DNA of 37,361 nt from an uncultured Pseudoflavonifractor sp. (GTDB taxonomy: Bacteria; Bacillota; Clostridia; Oscillospirales; Oscillospiraceae): assembly GCF_944387275.1 (NCBI RefSeq), contig NZ_CALXEG010000033.1:1-37361 (forward strand), in the 5' to 3' direction. Position numbers and translations under genes: made by a program. Under the pieces are notes generated by a model that saw nothing but the letters and a program-made list of their open reading frames with translations, had not been told where the DNA came from and did not search any database. Positions within the stretch are counted from its first letter, which is position 1. Every line of letters begins with the position of its first letter. Positions 14,617-23,600 of the stretch are shown one piece after another.

Positions 14617-16395
14617 TTACGCCGCGGGGGCGGTCTCAGCGGGGACCTCGGGCGTATAGATGGGGATGCCCTCGGGCGGCTGCTCCGCCACGGTGCCGCC
14701 CTCAGAGGGGGCGGTACTGGGCGTCTCCGACGCGCTGGGGCTGGGAGAGGGCTCCGTGCTCTCCACCGGCTGGGACTCGCTGGGCGAGGTGGTGGGGGGC
14801 ACGCTCTCACTGGGACTGGTGGAGGGCGTCACGCTGGGAGACGTGCTGGGCGCGGTGCTCTCGCTGGGGGAGGGGCTGGGGGTGGTGCTGGGAGACGTGC
14901 TGGGAGACTCCGACGTGCTGGGAGACTCCGACGCGCTGGGAGACTCCGACGCGCTGGGGCTGGGAGAAGTGCTGGCGGACGGCGTGGAGCTGGAAGAGCC
15001 GGAACCGGAAGAACCGGAACTGGAACTAGAGCTGGAGCTGGAGCTGGAGGAGTTGGAACCCTTACCCTTCACCCAGCTGTTGTACTTGGTGTCCTCCAGC
15101 ACGCCGCCGGTGCAGCCCAGAGTGCCGTCCGAGTTGACATACATGATGTCCAGCTCGTCCTCCCGCAGGTCGTCCACGTAGGGATTGAAGTACTCGTTGA
15201 CCGTATCCACCAGCTCGTCCACGTCGGGCGCCACATAGGAGGGGTGGTTGTTGTAGGTCCGGCTCCACACGCCGTCGGCGGACACCCAGGGCATGGTGAG
15301 GAAGGTCACGCTGGACATGTCCAGCTTCTGGCCGCCGCTGTTGCCGAAGACGGCCTGCTGGGCAAACCAGGCCAGGTTACCCACGGACAGCTCGGTGGTC
15401 ACGTTCTCAAAGAAGATCTGGGCGATACCGGTGATGGTCTTCACGTCGGTGATCTTCTGGAGGCACTGCTCAATGGCCGCCTTCAGAAATTCCTGCTGGG
15501 TCTCGATACGGCCCAGGTCGCCGTTGGCGTAGCCCGAGTTGAGAATATGGCCGCTGTCGTCGCTGTTGTGGCGCCAGCGCAGCAGCTGCATGGCCTTGTC
15601 GCCGTCGATAAGCTGATAGCCCTCCTGAAGGTCGATCTTGAAGTTCTGGGACAGGTCGTTGTAGTACATCCGGCGGGGCACGTCAAAGTACACGCCGCCC
15701 ACGGCCTCCACCAGCTTGCCCACGGCCTCCCACTCCACCACAAAGGTGTAGTCCGGGATGAAGCCCACCAGCTGGCTGACCTCCTCTTTCAGGGCGTCCA
15801 TGCCCTTGTCGCCGCCGCCGTACATATTATAGACGGAGTTGATCTTCTTGATGTCCCAGGACACGTTTACCAGAGTATCCCGGGGGATGTTCATGACGGA
15901 CAGCTTCTGGTTGGGGATGTCGTAGGCCACCAGCATGATGGTGTCCGTGTTGCCGCCGCCGTAGGTGTCACGGCCCACCACCAGGAAGGTATAGAAGTCC
16001 TCCTTCCGGTCGCTGGACAGGCCGTCGGGCCGGGTGGTGCTGGCGCCGCCCTCATCCTGTGCCTCCGTACCGCTGGGCTCCTTGGAGCCCCGGCTGGGCT
16101 GGGTCACCTGGGCCGGCTTCTGGATGAAGACGGCCAGGGCGATGCCGATGACCACGATGATGGCCGCCAGCACCGTGACGCCGATAAACACGCCGTGGAG
16201 CACCTTCTGCTTGGTGGTGCGCTGGGGCTTGGGCTTCTTGGGCTTTGTGGCCTTCTGGCCGGCCTGCGCGTCCTTGTCCGTAAACTCCGGTTTCTTGGTG
16301 GGGACCGTCTCCTTCTCCGGCGCAGCTTCCGCCTTCTTGGAAGACGGCTTTAAAAGTCGGGCGCCGCCCTTTCTGTGATTCTGCTCAGGATTCAT
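14617..16395 (-). CDS. LytR-CpsA-Psr (LCP) family protein with a Ser/Pro-rich tail
   Basis: 592 residues. A long lysine-rich cytoplasmic N-terminus (1-64) precedes one membrane segment (66-91), then the LCP catalytic domain at about 133-313. Family residues visible include GRDTYGGGNTDTIMLV, NIPRDTLVN with R172-D173, INSVY, and LLRWRHN with the basic pair. LCP enzymes attach teichoic-acid-like or capsular glycopolymers to peptidoglycan outside the membrane. Residues 447-592 are low-complexity: a run of 12 serines, then Ser/Pro/Thr/Glu repeats encoded in part by 18-bp tandem repeats at about 14883-14955. Such a tail may span or stick to the wall. AAAGGA precedes the ATG. It lies 70 bases behind nadD-yqeK. 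Confidence 0.9.
   Translation of the reverse strand: MNPEQNHRKGGARLLKPSSKKAEAAPEKETVPTKKPEFTDKDAQAGQKATKPKKPKPQRTTKQKVLHGVFIGVTVLAAIIVVIGIALAVFIQKPAQVTQPSRGSKEPSGTEAQDEGGASTTRPDGLSSDRKEDFYTFLVVGRDTYGGGNTDTIMLVAYDIPNQKLSVMNIPRDTLVNVSWDIKKINSVYNMYGGGDKGMDALKEEVSQLVGFIPDYTFVVEWEAVGKLVEAVGGVYFDVPRRMYYNDLSQNFKIDLQEGYQLIDGDKAMQLLRWRHNSDDSGHILNSGYANGDLGRIETQQEFLKAAIEQCLQKITDVKTITGIAQIFFENVTTELSVGNLAWFAQQAVFGNSGGQKLDMSSVTFLTMPWVSADGVWSRTYNNHPSYVAPDVDELVDTVNEYFNPYVDDLREDELDIMYVNSDGTLGCTGGVLEDTKYNSWVKGKGSNSSSSSSSSSSSSGSSGSGSSSSTPSASTSPSPSASESPSASESPSTSESPSTSPSTTPSPSPSESTAPSTSPSVTPSTSPSESVPPTTSPSESQPVESTEPSPSPSASETPSTAPSEGGTVAEQPPEGIPIYTPEVPAETAPAA
14883..14955 (-). repeat. 18-bp tandem repeats in the LCP gene tail
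   Basis: Near-identical 18-bp units (plus-strand form CTGGGAGACTCCGACGYG) encode repeated SESPSA/T hexapeptides. Three full units and flanking partial ones are present. Such arrays change copy number easily, so length may vary between strains. Confidence 0.75.
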
Positions 16396-16465
16396 TGGTT
16401 CGTAGTTCCTTTCCCGCGCGCCGCCTCACCGGCGGCTGTGTCTGTACATTCTCTCTGTTTTGGAT

Positions 16466-17686
16466 TCAGGAAGGATCCCGGGGCCCATGCTCCAGTATCC
16501 AATTCAGAGCCTCCATGGTGTTGTGGTGGACGGGGACGCCCCGCTCCTTCAGATCCTCCACGCTCATCTCCAGACCCAGGCGGAGCGCAGCGTCCAAATC
16601 CCGATGGGTCAGCTCCCGCAGCTCCTCCACGCCGGGAAAGTCCCGGGTGGGCTCCATGTAGTCGGCCAGGTAGAGCACCTTCTCCAGGGTGGACATATCG
16701 GCCTTGCCGGTAGTGTGCCAGAAGATGGCCCAGTATATGTCGTCCGGTGCGCCGTACACGTCCCGCGCGATGGCGGCGCCCGTCTTGGAGTGGAGCAGCT
16801 TCACCGATTTCTGCTCTAAATCGTCCAATACAATACCATATTGCCGGCACAATTGCAACTGTTCTTCCATATTCAGATATTTCGTACAGTCGTGCAGTAT
16901 GGCGGCGCGGCGGGCTTTCTCCACATCGGCCCCCCAGCGCTCCGCCAGCTCCACCGCCGTCTGCTCGGTGCCCTTGACGTGGGGGATGCGCTTGGCCCGG
17001 ATCATGCTGTAGGACGCGCAGCGCAGCTCGGCGTCGTTCAGATGCTTCAGGTCAGGGTGCTCGCCGTACAGGCCGTGGCGCAGGATATAGCCGTACACCG
17101 GCGGCCACAGCCGGTCGCCCCCCTGTCCATCCTCCAGCAATTCCCGCATCTGGGTGGAGGAGAGGTCCGTGATTCTGGGCAGCTCCACCAGCTGCACCCG
17201 GGCCTGGTAGGTCTTGGACAGATAGTCGGCCTGCTTGCGCAGCATCTCGCCGCTGTCCGACTCGGTGCGGGCAAAGGCCGCGATGCCCGCCAGGGACATG
17301 ATCTCCTCCGGCTCGTACCAGTTCTGGATGGTGAGGAACATGTCCGTCCCCATCAGCAGCCAGAACTCATCCTCCGGAAAGCGGCGGCGCAGCTCCTCCA
17401 GGGTGTCCGCCGTGTAGCTCTTCCCCGTCCGGCGCAGCTCGATGTCCAGGGCCTCCACGTCCCCGCGGCGGCCCATGCTCTCCCCCAGGCCGTCCGCCAT
17501 CAGGGCCGTCATGGCCAGGCGGTGCTCCGCCCCCGCGCCGTCCGCGGGCAGCTCCTTGTGAGGCGGCAGGGCCGCGGGAATGAAAAACAGCTTGTCCAGC
17601 CCCAGCACGGCCATGGCCGCCTGCGCCGCCGCCATGTGGCCCAGGTGGGGAGGGTTAAAGGTGCCGCCATAGATACCGATTTTCAA
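16466..17686 (-). CDS. nadD: Fused nicotinate-nucleotide adenylyltransferase / YqeK HD-domain hydrolase
   Basis: 406 residues, equal to NadD plus YqeK. Residues 1-210 are NadD: GGTFNPPHLGH nucleotide-binding motif (7-17), FIPAALPPHKE, LLMGTDMF and the LSSTQMR (ISSTxxR-type) signature. It makes nicotinate adenine dinucleotide from NaMN and ATP. Residues about 213-406 are YqeK, with HVKGTEQTA, AILHDCTKYL (HD pair), LLHSKTGA, FWHTTGKADMSTLEKVLYLADYMEP. YqeK proteins cleave Ap4A symmetrically. The two are usually separate adjacent genes in Bacilli; here no stop intervenes. Start is a TTG at 17686 with AAAGGAG 9 bases ahead. It follows yhbY and precedes the LCP gene, as in many Clostridia. Confidence 0.93.
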   Translation of the reverse strand: MKIGIYGGTFNPPHLGHMAAAQAAMAVLGLDKLFFIPAALPPHKELPADGAGAEHRLAMTALMADGLGESMGRRGDVEALDIELRRTGKSYTADTLEELRRRFPEDEFWLLMGTDMFLTIQNWYEPEEIMSLAGIAAFARTESDSGEMLRKQADYLSKTYQARVQLVELPRITDLSSTQMRELLEDGQGGDRLWPPVYGYILRHGLYGEHPDLKHLNDAELRCASYSMIRAKRIPHVKGTEQTAVELAERWGADVEKARRAAILHDCTKYLNMEEQLQLCRQYGIVLDDLEQKSVKLLHSKTGAAIARDVYGAPDDIYWAIFWHTTGKADMSTLEKVLYLADYMEPTRDFPGVEELRELTHRDLDAALRLGLEMSVEDLKERGVPVHHNTMEALNWILEHGPRDPS

Positions 17687-17727
17687 GTGAGCCAGCTCCT
17701 TTCACGCAATCTTTTGCTGAATGTCTG

Positions 17728-18057
17728 TCACACCACCGGCTTTTTCCGGCTGTCCTTCACCAGAACGATCTTGTCCTTCTTGTCCTTTTTATGACTTGGA
17801 CGATACAGGACGAATTTTGTTCCGATCACCTGCACAACTTCGCTCCGGGTGGCCGCGGCCAGCTCCTCGGCCGCCTCCCGGGCGGTGAACATGGAGTTCT
17901 CCAGAACCTTGCCCTTGATGAGCTCCCGGGCCTCCAGTGCGTCGTCGGCCTGCTTGACCAGATTCTCTCCCAGGCCGTCCTTGCCCACGTGGACAATGGT
18001 GTCGATGCTGTTGGCCAGGCTCCTGAGCTGGGCGCGCTGCTTGCTTGTCAAATCCAT
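17728..18057 (-). CDS. yhbY: YhbY-family CRM-domain RNA-binding protein
   Basis: 109 residues, one CRM domain: LTSKQRAQLRSLANSIDTIVHVGKDGL, then ALEARELIKGKVLEN and QVIGTKFVLYRPS. Members bind pre-50S ribosomal particles. The C-terminus is lysine-rich (HKKDKKDK). The ATG has no normal ribosome binding site next to it; the only strong one, AAGGAGG, lies 27-33 bases ahead with a perfect hairpin between (18067-18082). It sits between rdgB and nadD-yqeK in the cluster. Confidence 0.93.
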   Translation of the reverse strand: MDLTSKQRAQLRSLANSIDTIVHVGKDGLGENLVKQADDALEARELIKGKVLENSMFTAREAAEELAAATRSEVVQVIGTKFVLYRPSHKKDKKDKIVLVKDSRKKPVV

Positions 18058-18066
18058 AGGTCTTTT

Positions 18067-18090
18067 GGCGGGATATCCCGCCGCCTCCTT
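18067..18090 (-). promoter_or_regulatory. yhbY: Hairpin between Shine-Dalgarno and start codon of yhbY
   Basis: On the minus strand AAGGAGG (18090-18084), one C, then the palindrome GGCGGGATATCCCGCC (18082-18067), then 9 bases to the ATG at 18057. If the 6-bp GC stem folds, it brings the ribosome binding site to about 10 bases from the ATG; if it does not, the spacing is too long for efficient initiation. Confidence 0.6.
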
Positions 18091-18126
18091 ATATAAATAT
18101 ATTATTCAAACGGCCTTCCGGACCGC

Positions 18127-18726
18127 TTAAAGCTGATGGTCCCGGCGGTACTCTGCCAGTTTGTCCTTGAAAATCGCCAGCGCGTTGCCCCGGTGGGAGA
18201 TGGCGTTCTTCTCCTCGGGCAGCAGCTCGGCAAAGGTCTTTTTCAGGCCGGGCACAAAGAAGATGGGGTCGTACCCAAAGCCGTCCGCCCCCTTGGGCGC
18301 GTAGGCCAGGGTGCCCTGGCACTCGCCCCGGGCGGTCACCGTGTCCCCATTGGGGAAGCAGCAGCAGATGGCCGACACGAATTTGCACCGGCGGTCCAGC
18401 TGGCCCCGCATGTTCTCCAGCAGCAGTTTGTAGCGGCCCACGTCGTCCAGGCCGGGACCGCCGTACCGGGCGGAGTACACCCCGGGGGCGCCGTTGAGGG
18501 CGTCCACGCACAGGCCGGAGTCGTCGGCAATGGCGGGCAGGCCGGTGGCCTCCATGACCGCTTTCGCCTTCAGAAGGGCGTTCTCCTCAAAGGTAGTGCC
18601 CGTCTCCTCCACGTCCACATCGGCCCCCACGTCGGACTCCAGGACCACCTCCACCCCCTGGGCGGACAGGATGTCCTGCATCTCCTTGAGCTTGTGATTG
18701 TTCTTGCTGGCCAATACCATCTTCAT
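18127..18726 (-). CDS. rdgB: XTP/dITP diphosphatase (RdgB/HAM1 family)
   Basis: 199 residues. Signature elements in order: ASKNNHKLKEM at the start, TGTTFEENALLKAKAV, IADDSGLCVDAL, APGVYSARYGG, GFGYDPIFF and KNAISHRGNAL. The enzyme hydrolyses non-canonical purine triphosphates (XTP, dITP, ITP) to monophosphates and keeps them out of DNA. The start lies 4 bases behind the rph stop and its ribosome binding site (GGGAGG) is inside the rph tail, so the two are translationally coupled. rph-rdgB is a classic neighbouring pair. Confidence 0.96.
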   Translation of the reverse strand: MKMVLASKNNHKLKEMQDILSAQGVEVVLESDVGADVDVEETGTTFEENALLKAKAVMEATGLPAIADDSGLCVDALNGAPGVYSARYGGPGLDDVGRYKLLLENMRGQLDRRCKFVSAICCCFPNGDTVTARGECQGTLAYAPKGADGFGYDPIFFVPGLKKTFAELLPEEKNAISHRGNALAIFKDKLAEYRRDHQL

Positions 18727-18730
18727 GGGC

Positions 18731-19447
18731 TCAACCTCCCAGGGCGGCCTTCTGGACCGCCTGCACTTCCCGGATGCCCTTGGCGCACAGCTCCACCAGG
18801 GCCCGCTGCTCCTCCAGGGTGAAGGCCCGGCCCTCGCCGGTGCCCTGGAGCTCCACCAGCTCGCCCTCGCCGGTCATGACACAGTTCAGGTCCACCTGGG
18901 CGGAGGAGTCCTCCTCATAGCACAGGTCCAGCAGCAGCTGGTCGTCCACGATGCCGGCGGAGATGGCGGCCACGCAGGTCTTGAGGGGCATGGCCTCCAG
19001 GGTCCCCTCCTCCACCAGCTTGTGCAGCGCCAGACTCAGGGCCACAAAGCCGCCGGTGACGCTGGCGGTACGGGTGCCGCCGTCCCCCTGGAGCACGTCG
19101 CAGTCCACGGTGATGGTGCGGGGCCCCAGGGCCTTCATGTCCACCGCCGCCCGGAGGGACCGGCCCACCAGCCGCTGGATCTCAGCGGACCGGGCCGACA
19201 GCTTCAGCTTGGCGATGTCCCGCTTGCTCCGCTCCCGGTTGGCCCGGGGCAGCATGGAGTACTCGGCGGTGACCCACCCCTCCCCTTCCGGGACGTGAGG
19301 GGGCACCCGGTCCTCCACCGAGGCGGTGCAGAGTACGTGGGTATTGCCGCAGCGGATGAGGCAGGAGCCCTCCGCAAATTTGTTGATGCCGGGGATGATC
19401 TCGATGGGCCGCAGCTGATCGTTGGCCCGTCCGTCAATTCTTGCCAT
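18731..19447 (-). CDS. rph: Ribonuclease PH
   Basis: 238 residues, full family length. It begins MARIDGRANDQLRPIEI and shows the phosphate-site and RNA-site blocks FAEGSCLIRCGNTHVLCTAS, RGKRDI-like RSKRDIAKLKLSARSAEIQRL, IGRSLRA-like VGRSLRAAVD, TITVDCDVLQGDGGTRTASVTG, and VNCVMT-like DLNCVMTGEGELVELQGTGEG. It trims tRNA 3' ends by phosphorolysis. A GGAGG ribosome binding site lies 10 bases before the ATG. It follows the 55-residue membrane protein gene by about 50 bases in the smc-ftsY-rph-rdgB-yhbY run. Confidence 0.96.
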   Translation of the reverse strand: MARIDGRANDQLRPIEIIPGINKFAEGSCLIRCGNTHVLCTASVEDRVPPHVPEGEGWVTAEYSMLPRANRERSKRDIAKLKLSARSAEIQRLVGRSLRAAVDMKALGPRTITVDCDVLQGDGGTRTASVTGGFVALSLALHKLVEEGTLEAMPLKTCVAAISAGIVDDQLLLDLCYEEDSSAQVDLNCVMTGEGELVELQGTGEGRAFTLEEQRALVELCAKGIREVQAVQKAALGG

Positions 19448-19498
19448 TGATGATATACCTCCAAACCGGATACCGTCCTCTGGGGACGTCCTTTTTCT

Positions 19499-19666
19499 CT
19501 AATGTTCCCGCAGGCCCAAAATTTCAAGCAGCAGGCCGGCAGATATCAGCAGCAGGGCCATGGCGGCCGCCCAGATACCGGTCCCCGCGATCTCCCCGGC
19601 CTCCATCAGAACGGTCAGCAGCACGCCCCATACCACGCAGGCGCCGCCCATTACCAGCTTTTTCAT
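19499..19666 (-). CDS. Small two-span membrane protein, unknown function
   Basis: 55 residues from ATG at 19666 to TAG at 19499. The peptide starts MKKLVMGGACVVWGVLLTVL and has two hydrophobic stretches (about 4-21 and 31-51) separated by an acidic turn, ending GLREH. A good AAGGAAGGG ribosome binding site lies 5 bases ahead, and the codon use matches its neighbours. It fills the gap between ftsY and rph, both tightly packed, so it is very likely translated. No family recognised. Next to ftsY, which targets membrane proteins, a membrane role is plausible but unproven. Confidence 0.65.
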   Translation of the reverse strand: MKKLVMGGACVVWGVLLTVLMEAGEIAGTGIWAAAMALLLISAGLLLEILGLREH

Positions 19667-19688
19667 CGGTTCCCTTCCTTATTATAGA

Positions 19689-20588
19689 TCAGATCAGCGC
19701 GCGGACAAAGCTCTCCGCCTCAAAGGGCATCAGGTCGTCGATGCCCTCGCCCACGCCCACGTACTTCACCGGCACCTGGAGGGCGTCGGCAATGGCGATG
19801 ATGATGCCGCCCTTGGCGGAGCCGTCCAGCTTGGTGAGCACAATGCCGGTGATGCCCGCGGCCTCCATGAACTGCCTGGCCTGGATGAGGCCGTTCTGGC
19901 CGGTGGTGGCGTCCAGCACCAGCAGGGTCTCGGTCCGGCTGCCGGGCAGCTCCCGGTCGATGACCCGGCCGATCTTGTTCAGCTCGTTCATCAGGTTCTG
20001 CTTGTTGTGGAGCCGGCCGGCGGTGTCCACCAGCACCACGTCGGTCTTGCGGGCCTTGGCGGCCTGCATGGCGTCAAACACCACGGCGGCGGGGTCGGCC
20101 CCCTCGTGCTGGCGGACCAGCTCCACCCCGGACCGCTGGGACCAGATCTCCAGCTGGTCGGCGGCGGCGGCGCGGAAGGTGTCGGCGGCGGCCAGCAGCA
20201 CCTTCCGCCCCTCCCCCTTCAGCCGGGCGCCCAGCTTGCCGATGGTGGTGGTCTTGCCCACGCCGTTGACGCCGATGACCAGAATCACAGAGGGAGAGGC
20301 GCTCAGGTTCAGGGCGCTGTCGCCCACGTTCAGCATGTCGGTCAGCACCCGGCGCAGACACTCCCGGGCCCCCTCCGCATCCCTGATCTTCTCCGTCTTC
20401 ACCCGGCGGCGCAGCTCGGCCACCGCCTTGATGGTGGTGTCCATGCCCATGTCTCCCAGGATCAGGGTCTCCTCCAGCTCGTCGTAGAAGTTGTCGTCCA
20501 GCTCACCGGCAAACAGGCTGTCCAGCGAGTGGCCGATGTTCTCCTTGGTGCGGGTCAGGCCCGCCTTGATCTTGTCAAAAAAGCCCAT
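19689..20588 (-). CDS. ftsY: Signal recognition particle receptor FtsY
   Basis: 299 residues from the ATG at 20588 (MGFFDKIKAGLTRTKENIG), with an AAAGGAA site ahead; 17 upstream in-frame codons lack one. N-domain at about 1-95, GTPase G-domain after it: P-loop GVNGVGKTT (106-114), DTFRAAAADQLE, DTAGRLHNKQNLMNEL and TKLDGSAKGG. The acidic A-domain of proteobacterial FtsY is absent, as usual in Firmicutes. It binds the SRP-ribosome complex at the membrane and releases nascent membrane proteins to the translocon. It lies 71 bases behind smc in the same orientation. Confidence 0.96.
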   Translation of the reverse strand: MGFFDKIKAGLTRTKENIGHSLDSLFAGELDDNFYDELEETLILGDMGMDTTIKAVAELRRRVKTEKIRDAEGARECLRRVLTDMLNVGDSALNLSASPSVILVIGVNGVGKTTTIGKLGARLKGEGRKVLLAAADTFRAAAADQLEIWSQRSGVELVRQHEGADPAAVVFDAMQAAKARKTDVVLVDTAGRLHNKQNLMNELNKIGRVIDRELPGSRTETLLVLDATTGQNGLIQARQFMEAAGITGIVLTKLDGSAKGGIIIAIADALQVPVKYVGVGEGIDDLMPFEAESFVRALI

Positions 20589-20659
20589 GTGGTCTCGGTT
20601 CCTTTCGTTCTTCCTTATTTTCAGTATTCCGCGCCTCACCGGCGCTGAAACACCTCAGC

Positions 20660-23600
20660 TCACTTGATATTCAGTTCTCTCTCCACGTCGTTCAGGTTGA
20701 TGGTCAGGATGCGGCTCACACCTTGTTCTTGCATGGTGACGCCGTAGAGCACGTCGGCTTCCTCCATGGTGCCCCGCCGGTGGGTGATGACGATGAACTG
20801 GGTCCTGTCGCTCATCTGCCGCAGGTAGTGGGCAAAGCGGACCACGTTGGCGTCGTCCAGGGCGGCCTCGATCTCGTCCATCACGCAGAAGGGGGTGGGG
20901 CTCACCTTCAGGATGGCGAAGTAGAGGGCAATGGCCACAAAGGCCTTCTCTCCGCCGGAGAGCAGGGAGATGATCTTCAGGGCCTTGCCCGGGGGCTGGA
21001 CCCTGATCTCAATGCCGCAGTTGAGGATGTCGTCCGGGTCCTCCAGCTCCAGCGCCGCCCGGCCGCCGCCGAACAGGGCCTGGAAGGTCTCCCCGAAGGC
21101 CTGGTTGATGATGGAAAACCGGTTGGAGAAGATGCTCTTCATCTCGGCGGTGATGTCCGCAATAATGCCCTCCAGCTCCTTCTTGGACTTCTGCACGTCG
21201 TCCCGCTGGTCCTTCAGGTAGGTGTACCGCTCGTTGATGCGCTGGAACTCGTCGATGGCGTCCAGGTTGATGTTGCCCAGGCCGGAGATGGACTTCTTCA
21301 GCTCCCCGATGCGGCGCTGGGCCTTGGGCACGCTCTCCAGCTCCACCCGCTGCTGGCGGGCGGCCTCGTGGGAGAGCTCGTAGGTCTCCCACAGCTTGTC
21401 CAGAATGCCCTTCTCCTCCATGGAGCTGGACAGCTTCTTCTGCTCCAGCACGGACACCTCCCGCTCCATGGCCAGCAGCTCGGTGTTCTTGTCCCGGCTC
21501 TCCCGGTCGGCTTGGTTCCGCTGGCCCTCCAGGGCCAGCTTCTCGCTGTTGAGCCGCTGGATGTCCTGGTTCCGGCCCTGGTTCTCCTCCCGGATGGTCT
21601 GGAGCTGCCGCTCCTGGTCCAGGATCTGGGCGTTCAGGTCGTCGTTCTTTGCCTTCAGGTCGGCGATCATCCTGGCCCGCTGCTCCCGGTCTCCCGCCAT
21701 GTCCCGGCGCAGGTCCTCCAGCTCCTCCAGGGCCTTCTGGGAGGCCTCCTGTTCGGCCTCCAGACCGGCCAGCTTCATGTTCAGCCCGGCGATCTGCTCG
21801 CCGATGGCGCTCACCTGCTCCTGCAGGCGGCTCTGGCCCTCGGCCTTGGCGTCCGCCTCCGTCCGCAGGGCCGCGGCGGAGCCCTCCAGGGCCTCGATGC
21901 GGCTCCGGGCCGCGGCGGTATCCGCCTCGGTCTGGGCGGCCCGCTGCTCCAGCTGCTTCAGCTCCGCCCGCTGGCTCTCCTGCTGGCGGCGCAGCTCCGC
22001 CAGCTGGGTCGCATAGTGGCCGCAGCGCTCCTCCAGCTTCAGGATGGTGTCCTCGTGGGTGCGCTGCTGGGCCTGGGCGGTCTCCACCTCGTACTGGGCC
22101 ACAGCAGCCTCACGTCTGGCCTCGTCCAGGGTCTTGGCCGCCTGGGCCAGAGCGTCCTGCACGCCGGTCAGCTGGGTATTCAGCCGCTCCAGCTCGTTGG
22201 CCCGGCTGAGGATACCCGCCGAACGGGAGGCCGAGCCGCCGGTCATGGAGCCGCCGGGGTTGAGCACCTGCCCGTCCAGGGTGACGATGCGGAAGCGGTA
22301 GCTGTACTTCCGGGCCATGGCGATGGCCCGGTCCATGTCCTCCGCGATGACCACCCGGCCCAGCAGGTTGGAAAATACCTTCTCATAGGCGGGCTCGAAC
22401 CGGACCAGCCGGTCGGCCATGCCCACAAAGCCCGGCTCCCTCTCCACGGAGCGGTCCCGGAACTCAGAGGGCCGGATGGAGGTCAGGGGCAGAAAGGTAC
22501 AGCGCCCGCCGTCCCGCCGCTTCAGGCACTGGATGGCGGCCTTGCCCGCCTCCTCCGAGTCCACCACAATATTCTGCATGGCGGCTCCCAGGGCGATCTC
22601 AATGGCCACGGTGTACTGGTCCTCCACGTGGAGCAGCCCGGCCACCGGCCCGTGAATCCCCCGCAGCTGGCCCCGCTGGGCCTCCCCCATGACCACCTTG
22701 ATGGCCTTGGAGTAGCCCTCGTAGGCCTTCTCCATGTCCCGGAGCATGTGGATGCGGGATTTGACGGCGTTCTCCTCCATCTGGAGCTTCACGTGCCGGT
22801 CCTGGGTCTCCTTGGCCTTCCGGCTGCGGGACTCCAGGCGCAGCGCATAGCCGCTGATGACGTTCTTCAACGCGTCCCGGTCCTCCCGTGCCTGCTCCAG
22901 CTCGGCCCGGGCCGCCTTCTCCTCCGCCTGGACGGCGGTCAGCCGCTCTTCGGCGGCGGAGAGCTCCTGCCGCACCGCCTCGTCCCGGTCCATCAGCTCC
23001 TGGGCGGCGGCGGCCAGCGCGGACAGCAGCGCCTTGGCCTCAGAGGCGGAGGCGCTCTCCACCGCCTCCTTCTGCCGCAGGGCCTCCATCTCGGCGGCCA
23101 GGGTGCCGGCGCTCCGCACCGCCTCCTCGGACTGGTTCTGATAGTCCGCCAGAGACGCCCGCAGGGCGTCCGCTTCCTCTATAATAGAACGGATACGGCT
23201 CCGGCGCTCCTCAATCTGGGCGCCGATGCTGTCGTCCCGCCCCTCCTGGGCGGCCAGCTCCTCCTGAAGGCGGCCGCTGTTCTCCAGGTTGTTCTGGATG
23301 TTGGCCTTGAGCACGGCGATGGCGTTGTCGCACAGGTTGGCGTCCGCCTCCCGCTGCATCATCTCAAAGCGGATGTGCTCGGCCTCCACGTCCTTCTCCC
23401 GCATCTGGGCGGCATAGCCCTCGGCTGCGGCGTACAGCACCTCCAGCTGGCGCTGGGTCTCGTCCTTCTGGCGGACGGCGTTCTCGTAGTCGTTCAGGGT
23501 CTTGATGGCCGCGGCCCGGATCTTCTCCAGCTGGTCCAGCCAGACCGAGATCTCCAGCCCGCGCAGCTCATCCCGCAGCAGCAGGTATTTCCGCGCCTTC

